12,300 bases of DNA from SYFY01 sp031385325 (GTDB lineage Bacteria > Pseudomonadota > Gammaproteobacteria > Pseudomonadales > Azotimanducaceae): positions 1 through 12,300 of the forward strand of contig JANNBJ010000097.1 in assembly GCA_031385325.1 (NCBI GenBank), read 5' to 3'. Shown here piece by piece: positions 1 through 5,823 of this stretch; the stretch's first letter is position 1; the number at the start of each line of letters is the position of its first letter. The translations under genes were made by a program, and so were the position numbers. A model generated the notes under the pieces. The model worked only from the letters and a program-made list of their open reading frames with translations, was not told the DNA's origin and searched no databases.

Positions 1-486
1 GGAGGTTTCCAGATGATTGTTCACCTCTTTGTCAATGAACGACACCAAGCCTTTCTGGTCGATGTAGAAGGTCCAGCGGTTGGCGTAACCGGCAGCACTC
101 AGCACGCCGTAGTTCTGCGCAACCTGCTTTGTGGGATCACCAAGAATCGGAAAGTCTGCGTTGTGCGCCTTGGCAAATGCGGCGTTGCCTTTCTCTCCTT
201 CGATGCTGTCGACACTTGCCATGAAGTAGGTGACGTCGAAGGCTTTGATGAGATGGCCATGCTCGGCGAGAGATTTACACTCGATCGTGCAACCGGAAGT
301 AAACGCCTTCGGGAACCAGGCGAGGACGACGGCCTGCTTGCCCTTGAAGTCCGCCAGCCGGTAGGTCTTGCCATCTGAGGCAGTCAGTTCGAGGTCGGGA
401 GCCACGTCTCCCACTTTCAGATCGGCGGCGATGGATTGTGTGGTGATGCCAACCAGACAAAGAAGTGCAAACAGCGCTGTCTTCAA
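1..486 (-). CDS. Exported BCP/PrxQ-like peroxiredoxin (C-terminus cut by window edge)
   Basis: Thiol peroxidase of the AhpC/TSA superfamily, expected to reduce hydrogen peroxide or organic hydroperoxides outside the cytoplasm. The 162 visible residues start at a TTG (484-486), preceded 7 nt upstream by GGGAG on the minus strand. I chose this start because it gives a clean signal peptide (charged LKT, hydrophobic core ALFALLCLVGI, AxA-like end SIAA, about residues 1-21). Mature sequence follows with LKVGDVAPDLEL, typical of the fold. The active-site signature PKAFTSGC is present, with Pro59, Thr63 and peroxidatic Cys66. Cys70 (CTIEC) is a candidate resolving cysteine. Arg137 in NRWTFYID matches the conserved catalytic arginine. 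The reading frame stays open to position 1, so the C-terminus lies outside the window. The export prediction distinguishes it from cytoplasmic Bcp. Nothing adjacent names its electron donor. Confidence 0.9.
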   Translation of the reverse strand, partial: MKTALFALLCLVGITTQSIAADLKVGDVAPDLELTASDGKTYRLADFKGKQAVVLAWFPKAFTSGCTIECKSLAEHGHLIKAFDVTYFMASVDSIEGEKGNAAFAKAHNADFPILGDPTKQVAQNYGVLSAAGYANRWTFYIDQKGLVSFIDKEVNNHLETS

Positions 487-774
487 CGATTTACTCCCGG
501 AAAAAGTGACGGGTGAACGGCAACCGGTGGGCGATGAGCTGGAGTACTCTCGCTTGAAACCGGTGCCTGAACGGATTGAACACGACACTGAATAGCACGA
601 TGAGCGTCATTCTACGAGAGTTGTTGCGCGCGCCTGTGGATTCTCGTTCCGTTTGTGTATGTCCCGTACGCTCTGTCGTCGGAGCGCGACGTCCACAACA
701 GCATCGCGCTGGGTGCAATGGGCTTCTCAGAAATCTGCCAACGTTGCGATCACGCTGATGAATATGACGAATCG
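487..774. other. 288-bp spacer between channel and peroxiredoxin, no convincing gene
   Basis: Both flanking genes are on the minus strand. A minus-strand frame from an ATG at 778 overlapping the channel stop runs to 491. It encodes an Arg/Cys-rich product with no family resemblance and no Shine-Dalgarno before its internal ATG at 610, so I do not call it. The peroxiredoxin promoter should lie here, but I see no convincing -35/-10 pair. No strong inverted repeat or terminator was found. Confidence 0.5.
494..498 (-). promoter_or_regulatory. Ribosome binding site that decides the peroxiredoxin TTG start
   Basis: The minus strand reads GGGAG here, 7 nt upstream of TTG at 484-486. No ATG or GTG gives both a Shine-Dalgarno match and an intact signal peptide, so this site is the main reason for accepting the TTG start. 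Confidence 0.6.
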
Positions 775-1230
775 TCATTCCATCGCGTCTGGTCTACGTT
801 CCAGCCAATCGTGTTCCAGGCTTCGCAACCGCGTCATCAGGGAAAGAAGGAATGCCGTTGACCAACCGATCAGGAGGAGACCGTTGACGCCCTCGACGGC
901 ACTGACCATGCGCCAATGATGGTCGAGCACGATGTCGCCGTAGCCGAGCGACGAGAAGGATGTGATCGAAAAGTACAGTGCAGTCTCGAACTCAGGCAAT
1001 GCGCCAATAACAACGTACCCCACCGCGTATAACCAGATCTCGATGGTGTGGATCGCAAACAGCCCGAGTACCACCGACACGATCAGCGCACCCTGTCCCA
1101 GGGTGCTTTCGTGGGCGCGAAATCCATGCCCACGAGAGCCCAACAGGCGAAGCAGTAGCAGTAAACCGGCAAAGTGGATGGTCACGGTTGCAGTAACCAT
1201 CACGGTTGCGAGCAGTAGATTGGCGATCAT
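775..1230 (-). CDS. Small potassium channel family protein (Ion_trans_2 pore)
   Basis: Integral inner-membrane protein of 151 residues carrying one pore module; four subunits would be needed to form a K+ channel. An N-terminal hydrophobic segment (about 4-30) is followed by a second helix (about 46-76), a pore helix (ETALYFSITSFS, 82-93), the selectivity filter SLGYGD (94-99) and a last helix (VNGLLLIGWSTAFLLSL, 115-131). The filter keeps GYG plus Asp, with Ser-Leu in place of the more usual Thr-Val. There is no RCK/TrkA-N or cyclic-nucleotide domain, so gating is not evident. The minus strand reads AGGAAACCGCTCA before the ATG, a fair ribosome binding site. The downstream peroxiredoxin is on the same strand but 288 bp away, so co-transcription is uncertain. 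Confidence 0.88.
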   Translation of the reverse strand: MIANLLLATVMVTATVTIHFAGLLLLLRLLGSRGHGFRAHESTLGQGALIVSVVLGLFAIHTIEIWLYAVGYVVIGALPEFETALYFSITSFSSLGYGDIVLDHHWRMVSAVEGVNGLLLIGWSTAFLLSLMTRLRSLEHDWLERRPDAME

Positions 1231-1314
1231 TGAGCGGTTTCCTGGTGTATGGTCCCAAAGGCAGTCGTTAGCGTACTGCGCGCAGCGGCTACGTCGTCGA
1301 AAGGCGATGAAACT

Positions 1315-1332
1315 GGTTTCCTGTGGTTTCCT
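1315..1332. repeat. Tandem GGTTTCCT direct repeat in the divergent spacer
   Basis: GGTTTCCT occurs at 1315-1322 and 1325-1332, one helical turn apart. A third copy at 1236-1243 includes the Shine-Dalgarno region of the channel gene read on the minus strand. The spacer 1231-1402 must hold promoters for the divergent channel and glycosyltransferase genes, so the pair could be a protein-binding site. Chance is also possible for an 8-mer. Confidence 0.35.
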
Positions 1333-1402
1333 CCCAACTCAACCAGAGTGCCGCAAAACATGACCACTATGACACCCGTATGATCCGAGATGCAGACATG
1401 CG

Positions 1403-2131
1403 ATGAAAGCGCCCGCGTTGTCCATTGTTATCCCCGCGTTCAACGAAGCGGCCTATTTGCCACATCTGCTCGATTCGATCGACGTCGCGCGCCGGCGGCT
1501 GAATGGTGACGCAGACACGATCGAAGTGATTGTCGCAAACAACGGGTCAACGGATGACACCGCAGCCATCGCGCGTTCTCGGGGTTGCCGAGTTGTGGAC
1601 GTGGAAAAGCGGGCGATCGCAGCGGCGCGTAATGGCGGCGCGGCGAAGGCAACCGGCCAAACATTGTGTTTCGTGGACGCTGACCTGCGGATTCACCCGG
1701 ATACGTTTGCCGTCATTGTCGATCGAATGAAGTCTGACCGGATTGCCGGTGGTGCAACCGGTTGGGCGCTTGATCGTCGATCGGCCGGATTGAACGCGAC
1801 TGTTGCCACCGTGCGTGCGCTGACCTGGCTGGCCCGTGTCAACGCGGGCGTTGTGTTCTGTCGGGCGGATGTCTTTCGCGACGTCGGTGGTTACAACGAA
1901 AACCGGCGCTTTGCCGAGGACGTGCAGTTCTTCCGGGACATGCGTCGCGCAGGCAAACGTCGAGGATTGCAGACGCTTCTCAATGTTCGAACACCCGCAG
2001 TGGTTTCAACACGAAAGTTTGATCGACACGGTGACTGGCACATGTTCGCGATGGGGTTCTGGATTCTTCGCAACCGGTCACTGGACAAGACGGTAGATCA
2101 CTACTGGTATGACAAGGATCAGCGGTTCTGA
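1403..2131 (+). CDS. Family 2 glycosyltransferase (GT-A fold)
   Basis: Cytoplasmic or membrane-peripheral enzyme that transfers a sugar from a nucleotide-sugar donor; the acceptor cannot be deduced. The 242-residue protein has the classic GT2 layout: nucleotide-binding start LSIVIPAFNEAAYL (6-19), ANNGSTDDT (45-53), metal-binding DAD at 92-94 in CFVDADLRIHP, acceptor-side ARVNAGVVFCRADVFRDVGGY (roughly 144-164) and the catalytic-base region FAEDVQFF with Glu172-Asp173. No transmembrane segment or second domain follows, so it is a minimal soluble GT2. The ATG at 1403 has only a weak purine-rich leader (GAGATG about 11 nt upstream); an ATG 5 nt earlier is out of frame. It stands alone: no sugar-nucleotide or polysaccharide export genes flank it, so assignment to a surface polysaccharide would be a guess. 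Confidence 0.9.
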   Translation: MKAPALSIVIPAFNEAAYLPHLLDSIDVARRRLNGDADTIEVIVANNGSTDDTAAIARSRGCRVVDVEKRAIAAARNGGAAKATGQTLCFVDADLRIHPDTFAVIVDRMKSDRIAGGATGWALDRRSAGLNATVATVRALTWLARVNAGVVFCRADVFRDVGGYNENRRFAEDVQFFRDMRRAGKRRGLQTLLNVRTPAVVSTRKFDRHGDWHMFAMGFWILRNRSLDKTVDHYWYDKDQRF

Positions 2132-2165
2132 ACTGAACAGGTCGCCTCTGTGATTCGTCCCCGTC

Positions 2166-2182
2166 GGAACACTCCGTGTTCC
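2166..2182. repeat. Perfect 7-bp inverted repeat, stem-loop 1
   Basis: GGAACAC-TCC-GTGTTCC, a perfect 7-bp stem with a 3-nt loop, 34 nt after the glycosyltransferase stop. No T-run follows, so it is not a standard intrinsic terminator. It could stabilise the 3' end of the transcript. Confidence 0.55.
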
Positions 2183-2194
2183 TCGCATTTCCCC

Positions 2195-2207
2195 TGCGTT
2201 TCACGCA
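2195..2207. repeat. 5-bp inverted repeat, stem-loop 2
   Basis: TGCGT-TTC-ACGCA, the second of four inverted repeats in this spacer. It is short and could be chance on its own; its proximity to the others is what makes it notable. Confidence 0.35.
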
Positions 2208-2216
2208 TGAAAAATG

Positions 2217-2236
2217 GTGGTGCATCCCTACACCAC
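2217..2236. repeat. 6-bp inverted repeat, stem-loop 3
   Basis: GTGGTG and CACCAC pair around an 8-nt loop (2223-2230). It ends one base before the long palindrome that follows. Confidence 0.4.
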
Positions 2237-2237
2237 G

Positions 2238-2267
2238 AAGGAAAGTCTGATTGATCAGACCTTCCTT
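2238..2267. repeat. 30-bp near-perfect palindrome, possible terminator or operator
   Basis: Arms AAGGAAAGTCTGAT and ATCAGACCTTCCTT flank a 2-nt centre, with a single A/C mismatch in 14 positions. As RNA it would form a long hairpin with a TTGA loop. As DNA it is a strong dyad suited to a dimeric regulator. The downstream sequence TTAATGTTTG is only a weak U-tract, so intrinsic termination is uncertain. The left arm includes AAGGAA, the likely Shine-Dalgarno for the TTG at 2251, and the loop region holds that TTG. A folded transcript would therefore hide the start of the next gene if that start is used. Confidence 0.7.
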
Positions 2268-2574
2268 AATGTTTGAAGCAGTGGAAGAGGCGTTTGGCCA
2301 AGTGTCAGATCGACGGCTGCGCCCACATCCTTGTGAATTGCTCCGCGCCGCTAAGGAGAGCGCCGGCGACAACCTCGATCCATCGATCGAGAATTTCTAC
2401 CGCAGTGTTCGTGAGCAGCGTTGCCTCGATATCTCGGCGCAGCTCAAGGCGCTTGATCCTGCTGCGACACGGTCAACGAGAATCCGCATGCGCGCCTCGT
2501 TAGCTCTGAAGATGCGCGAGCACCTGCAGGCGCTCCGCAGTCAGCATATCGAGCCGATCCTCGACTCGGTTTGA
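2251..2574 (+). CDS. Hypothetical protein, about 107 residues
   Basis: I do not recognise this protein. From TTG 2251 it is 107 residues; from ATG 2269 it is 101. The TTG has AAGGAA about 7 nt upstream, while the ATG has no visible ribosome binding site, hence the longer call, but the choice is uncertain because that Shine-Dalgarno lies in a palindrome. The product is soluble, charged and probably mostly helical, with no signal peptide or membrane segment. Its C-terminal half (RIRMRASLALKMREHLQALR) looks like an amphipathic helix rich in Arg, Leu and Gln. Two cysteines (PCELL, RCLDI) form no metal motif. Codon use resembles the neighbours, which favours a real gene. It is 205 bp upstream of the cysteine-rich gene on the same strand, so a functional link to the efflux genes is possible but not shown. 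Confidence 0.5.
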   Translation: MIRPSLMFEAVEEAFGQVSDRRLRPHPCELLRAAKESAGDNLDPSIENFYRSVREQRCLDISAQLKALDPAATRSTRIRMRASLALKMREHLQALRSQHIEPILDSV

Positions 2575-2656
2575 CGTTGCTCGAAAGGCGTGTGGTCCCT
2601 CGGATTCATGCGATACCTCGGATGGCGAAAGCCAAAGGATGCAACTGGTTCAACAC

Positions 2657-2683
2657 CGTCTTTCGAAGGACGTCTCAATTTTA
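2657..2683 (+). terminator. Weak intrinsic terminator candidate after the hypothetical gene
   Basis: CGTCTT-TCGA-AGGACG forms a 6-bp stem including one T-G wobble, followed by TCTCAATTTTA. It lies 83 nt after the stop at 2574. The stem is short and the T-run imperfect, so this is only a candidate. A terminator here would separate the hypothetical gene from the metal-efflux genes. Confidence 0.35.
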
Positions 2684-2779
2684 GCTGCGGTTTGGAGTAG
2701 CATCAGGGTGAAGGAACGACACATGCTCAGGCATGCGTTGTTGGAACCTCGATTGAAGTTTGATGGAACGATAGAGGCA

Positions 2780-3178
2780 ATGTTCAGACGATTTGTCATT
2801 CTGCTGATGATTCTGGTCACGCCTTTCGCGCAAGCGCAGGCGGTACTTGAGTGCGCGGTGATGGATCTGAAAATAGCGGCACGGTGCTGCTGTCACGGTG
2901 AGCATCAACCATCGATGAAACTGCGCGGCACAAACAATCCGTGTTGTGCAGTAGAAATCCAGGTCGGTGAGCGTCAGTTCGTTGCCTGCGCAGCAGAGTC
3001 ATCAAATCAGCGGACAGCGAAGGTATTTCCTGACGACGAGCCGGTAACAGCGATCCTGTCGACCGCGCCTTTTTTCGCTAACGTCGTTAGCAGAATCTCG
3101 CCGCCGATTCAGCCATTCGCAGCGCCGGTTTTCCCCACTATTCCCACCTACCTTCGCACGGCGCGCCTGCGTCTGTAA
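2780..3178 (+). CDS. Small exported cysteine-rich protein, putative accessory of the Cus efflux genes
   Basis: A 132-residue protein with a clear signal peptide (MFRRFVILLMILVTPFAQAQA, cleavage near 21). The mature part begins with clustered cysteines: Cys25, Cys36-37-38 followed by His39 (ARCCCHGEH, also His42), Cys55-56 (NPCCAVEI) and Cys70. This suggests thiol-based metal binding in the periplasm. The rest is Pro/Ala-rich and low in charge, with no known domain. An in-frame ATG at 2723 has a better Shine-Dalgarno (AAGGA) but would put 19 extra polar residues before the signal peptide. I prefer ATG 2780, with AGAGG very close upstream. It is first in line before cusC (91 bp), the position taken by small exported proteins such as CzcI in related clusters. 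A metal-binding role is inferred from composition and position; I see no homology I can name. Confidence 0.7.
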   Translation: MFRRFVILLMILVTPFAQAQAVLECAVMDLKIAARCCCHGEHQPSMKLRGTNNPCCAVEIQVGERQFVACAAESSNQRTAKVFPDDEPVTAILSTAPFFANVVSRISPPIQPFAAPVFPTIPTYLRTARLRL

Positions 3179-3192
3179 GCAATTCGCTTCGT

Positions 3193-3207
3193 CGGGCCAA
3201 CGGCCCG
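3193..3207. repeat. GC-rich inverted repeat between the cysteine-rich gene and cusC
   Basis: CGGGCC-AAC-GGCCCG, a perfect all-GC 6-bp stem with a 3-nt loop, 15 nt after the upstream stop codon. No T-run follows directly. Confidence 0.5.
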
Positions 3208-3226
3208 GAAACTGGTTTGACGATCC

Positions 3227-3241
3227 GTGGCGCTCCGCCAC
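3227..3241 (+). terminator. Hairpin with short T-run before cusC, possible attenuator
   Basis: GTGGCG-CTC-CGCCAC is a perfect 6-bp stem followed by CTTTGTT. The stem is strong but the T-run is interrupted, so partial termination, attenuation or RNA processing between the cysteine-rich gene and cusC is plausible. It ends 28 nt before the cusC start. Confidence 0.45.
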
Positions 3242-3269
3242 CTTTGTTACCGACAAAACGAGGCGATTC

Positions 3270-4550
3270 ATGTCTTCAATCATCATTAGCGCTGTGTGCG
3301 CTCGTCGCTGCATGGTGCGATGGGCGACTCTCGGTTGTGCGCTCAGCGTTGCGGTACACGCAACCTCTACGGCCGCAAGCGAGTCCCTTGGCCTGAACCA
3401 GACGATTGCGCTTGCGCTAGAACAGCAACCACTGCTCGAGAGTCTCGATGCCAGTGCGCGTGCCGCGCGTGAAGCCTCGATCTGGGCGGCGCAACTCCCG
3501 GATCCGCGGGTGGTGGCGGGAATTCGAGACCTGCCGATCAACACTGATGACGCCTACTCATTCACACGTGATTCGGACACTCAGATTGTCGTCGGGATCG
3601 CGCAAGAGTTTCCGCGCGCGCAGAAACGTCGCTTGCGCGGAGTGTTGTTGCTCAAGGAAGCGGAGCGATTGCAGGCGGAACATCGGCTGGCTGCCTGCGT
3701 GGTTCGCCGCGATGCATCACTCGCCTGGCTTGCGCTCTGGCGGGACGAAATGGCGAGGCAAATTTCGGTCGACATGCGCAAGATGGCGCGGCTTCAGGCA
3801 CAAGCCGTCGCAATCGTCGCGCGCAGTGGGCTGGCACCGCAGTCGGACCTGCTGCTTGCCCAACTCGATGTGGAACGCATGGATGACGTGATTGCCGAAC
3901 GAGAACAAGTCCTGGACCGGTCGCGTTATGCATTACACCGCTGGATAAGCGATGCCGCCCGCCTGCCTGTATCACAAGCGGAACCGGAGTTACCGGTCAC
4001 ACCGACGGCCTTGGCCCTGCTCGAGGGGCTCGCACAACATCCCGAACTCGTGGTGCTGCGGCAACGAATCGATGAGTCAAAGGTTGGAGTCGACCTGGCC
4101 CGTGCCAATCGTCTCCCCGATTGGCGTGTGGAGGTGGGCTATGGCCACCGCCGAGAGTTCTCCGACATGGTGATGCTGCAGTTCGGATTGGATTTACCAC
4201 TGTTTGCACACAATCGCCAGGATCGTCTCGTCGCCAGTGCTTTGGCGATGGGCGAAGCGGCGGCTGCGCAGTGGGAGAGCGGTCGTCGTCAGCTTGAGTC
4301 GCGTGTGTTGCAAGCCAATCGCGATCTTCAGCATCTTCGCAAGCGGCTCACCGCGTACGACGACACGATCCTGCCCCAGACCCTGCTCGGGATCGAGTCG
4401 GCAGGTGCTGCGTGGCGCTCGGGTCGAGGAACACTTGAGCAGGTGCTGCAGGCAAGGCGCACACGTCTTGATGTCCTGATGGCCCGATTGAAGTTGCAAC
4501 ACGACCTCTTCGGGCGACAGATCGAACTGATCTATCTGAGTGGAGGTTGA
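3270..4550 (+). CDS. cusC: CusC-type outer membrane channel of an RND metal efflux system (TolC family)
   Basis: Outer membrane factor that, as a trimer, forms the exit duct for the CusBA pump. The product has 426 residues, normal for the family. The N-terminus is a long signal peptide (core WATLGCALSVAVHA, probable cleavage near ATSTAA, residues 31-36). The sequence around Cys23 is not a proper lipobox, so unlike E. coli CusC it is probably not a lipoprotein. Two outer-membrane-efflux repeats follow: the first opens with LGLNQTIALALEQQP (40-54) and LPDPRVVAGIRDLPI, the second near LALLEGLAQHPELVVLRQRI. The C-terminus has the usual GRGTLEQVLQARRTRLDVL region. ATG 3270 has GAGG 6 nt upstream; the later in-frame ATG at 3312 has none. 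The last codons (GGA GGT TGA) double as the cusB ribosome binding site, which implies translational coupling. The Cu/Ag assignment rests on its partners. Confidence 0.93.
   Translation: MSSIIISAVCARRCMVRWATLGCALSVAVHATSTAASESLGLNQTIALALEQQPLLESLDASARAAREASIWAAQLPDPRVVAGIRDLPINTDDAYSFTRDSDTQIVVGIAQEFPRAQKRRLRGVLLLKEAERLQAEHRLAACVVRRDASLAWLALWRDEMARQISVDMRKMARLQAQAVAIVARSGLAPQSDLLLAQLDVERMDDVIAEREQVLDRSRYALHRWISDAARLPVSQAEPELPVTPTALALLEGLAQHPELVVLRQRIDESKVGVDLARANRLPDWRVEVGYGHRREFSDMVMLQFGLDLPLFAHNRQDRLVASALAMGEAAAAQWESGRRQLESRVLQANRDLQHLRKRLTAYDDTILPQTLLGIESAGAAWRSGRGTLEQVLQARRTRLDVLMARLKLQHDLFGRQIELIYLSGG
4542..4546 (+). promoter_or_regulatory. cusB ribosome binding site inside the end of cusC
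   Basis: GGAGG lies 8 nt before ATG 4555 and overlaps the last two sense codons of cusC. It makes 4555 a better cusB start than the upstream in-frame GTG at 4540. Confidence 0.75.
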
Positions 4551-4554
4551 GACC

Positions 4555-5823
4555 ATGATTGCCACTCGACGTCGAATGGTTCTCGTAGCGGTGTTGTTGT
4601 TCATTACGGGTTTGGCTGTGTGGCGGTTTGTCGCACTCGAACCGGGTGGCCACGTCATGAGCGAACGACAGGTCCTTTATTGGTATGACCCCATGCGTCC
4701 TGACCAGCACTTTGAGGCGCCAGGCAAGTCACCGTTCATGGATATGCAGTTGGTGCCCAAGTACGCCGGTGCGGAAGTTGAGGACACGACTGTCGTCCGG
4801 ATCGGATCGCATATGGTGCAGAACCTTGGAATGCGTACCAGGCTCGTCGAGCGCGGGAGTTTCGCCCAGCGAATCGATGTGGGCGGTATGATCGAAGCCG
4901 ACGAGCGCAGCCGCACGGTGGTCGCGGTGCGCACCAGCGGCTGGGTGGAGGTTCTGCATGTCCGCGCACAAGGCGATCCGGTGCGTCAGGGTCAGGTGCT
5001 TGCAGAGTTGTACAGTCCGCAAATTGAAGCGGCACAGCGCGAGTATGTGCTGGCAATCAATGCGGGTGAATCCGAACTGATCGACGCCGCGCGTGACAAG
5101 CTCGTGGCGCTCGGTCTGGCAGATCATGTCATTGCCAGGTTGACGCGCAGCCGCCACGTTGATCGACGTATGAGCATTCGCTCACCCATGCATGGCTACG
5201 TGATGACACTGTCGACACGAGAAGGTGCCGCAGTCACACCGGAAGTACCGCTATTCGAACTCGTGGCTCACGATCCACTGTGGGTAATCGTCAATCTGCC
5301 GGAAGCGCTGTCCACCTCGGTTGTAGAGGCGGCAAACGCAGAGGTTCATGCGGCCGCGCATCCGGGGCAAACTTTCAAAGGCACGATCGATTACCTGTAT
5401 CCGGAACTCGACATGACCACGCGGACACGGCGAGCGCGTGTCGTGCTCGATAATCGCGACGATGTTCTGCATCCCGGAATGTACGTGGATGTCACTCTGG
5501 CCAGTCACTTACTGCAGGACGTTTTACTGGTGCCGGTCGAAGCGGTGATAAGAACGGGACGCCGGGTGGTGGTGATTGTCGCGGAGGACGCAGGATCATT
5601 TCGTCCGGTGCACGTCGTGACTGGAGCGGAGCGCGACGGTCAGATCGCTGTTCTGGCAGGCCTCAATGAAGGCGATCGCGTGGTGACATCGGGACAGTTC
5701 CTGATCGATTCGGAAGCCAGCTTGCGGGGTGCATACAACCGAATGCAGGACACTGCGGATCCCGCCGCAGAGCAGAATCGACAGATGAGCGGTGACCGTG
5801 GTGGCAATGGAACGACGCCATGA
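4555..5823 (+). CDS. cusB: CusB-type periplasmic adaptor (membrane fusion protein) for Cu(I)/Ag(I) efflux
   Basis: Adaptor joining the CusA pump to the CusC channel and thought to hand metal to CusA. It has 422 residues from ATG 4555. One N-terminal membrane anchor (MVLVAVLLFITGLAVW, 8-23) is followed by a heavy-metal-binding segment: YWYDPMRPD (42-50) and PGKSPFMDMQLVPKY (56-70). Met47, Met62 and Met64 align by motif with the three methionines that bind Cu(I)/Ag(I) in E. coli CusB. The core then follows the adaptor order: barrel and lipoyl halves (TVVAVRTSGWVEVLHV; MSIRSPMHGYVM) around a helical hairpin (SPQIEAAQREYVLAI), then DPLWVIVNLPEA, TRARVVLDN-type barrel strands and a membrane-proximal domain ending GLNEGDRVVTSGQFLIDSE. 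No CusF-like domain is fused at the C-terminus. The stop overlaps the cusA start as ATGA. Confidence 0.96.
   Translation: MIATRRRMVLVAVLLFITGLAVWRFVALEPGGHVMSERQVLYWYDPMRPDQHFEAPGKSPFMDMQLVPKYAGAEVEDTTVVRIGSHMVQNLGMRTRLVERGSFAQRIDVGGMIEADERSRTVVAVRTSGWVEVLHVRAQGDPVRQGQVLAELYSPQIEAAQREYVLAINAGESELIDAARDKLVALGLADHVIARLTRSRHVDRRMSIRSPMHGYVMTLSTREGAAVTPEVPLFELVAHDPLWVIVNLPEALSTSVVEAANAEVHAAAHPGQTFKGTIDYLYPELDMTTRTRRARVVLDNRDDVLHPGMYVDVTLASHLLQDVLLVPVEAVIRTGRRVVVIVAEDAGSFRPVHVVTGAERDGQIAVLAGLNEGDRVVTSGQFLIDSEASLRGAYNRMQDTADPAAEQNRQMSGDRGGNGTTP

Noticed and set aside
13..378. 121-residue plus-strand frame at the left edge
   Set aside because: Antisense to the peroxiredoxin, whose active-site and signal-peptide features are unambiguous.
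491..778. 95-residue minus-strand frame starting at the channel's stop (ATGA overlap)
   Set aside because: The overlap looks attractive, but the product is Arg/Cys/His-rich without any fold signature, and its later ATG has no Shine-Dalgarno.
2238..2267. Palindrome as a CueR/MerR-type copper operator
   Set aside because: The arm order is AAGGAA then TTCCTT, the reverse of the ACCTTCC...GGAAGGT dyad, and no promoter elements with the expected 19-bp spacing flank it.
2639..2779. N-terminal extension of the cysteine-rich protein
   Set aside because: It would place 47 polar residues before an obvious signal peptide and run through a candidate terminator hairpin.
3002..3544. 180-residue minus-strand frame across the cusC start
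   Set aside because: Opposite to the cysteine-rich gene and cusC; Ser/Ala/Arg-rich shadow.
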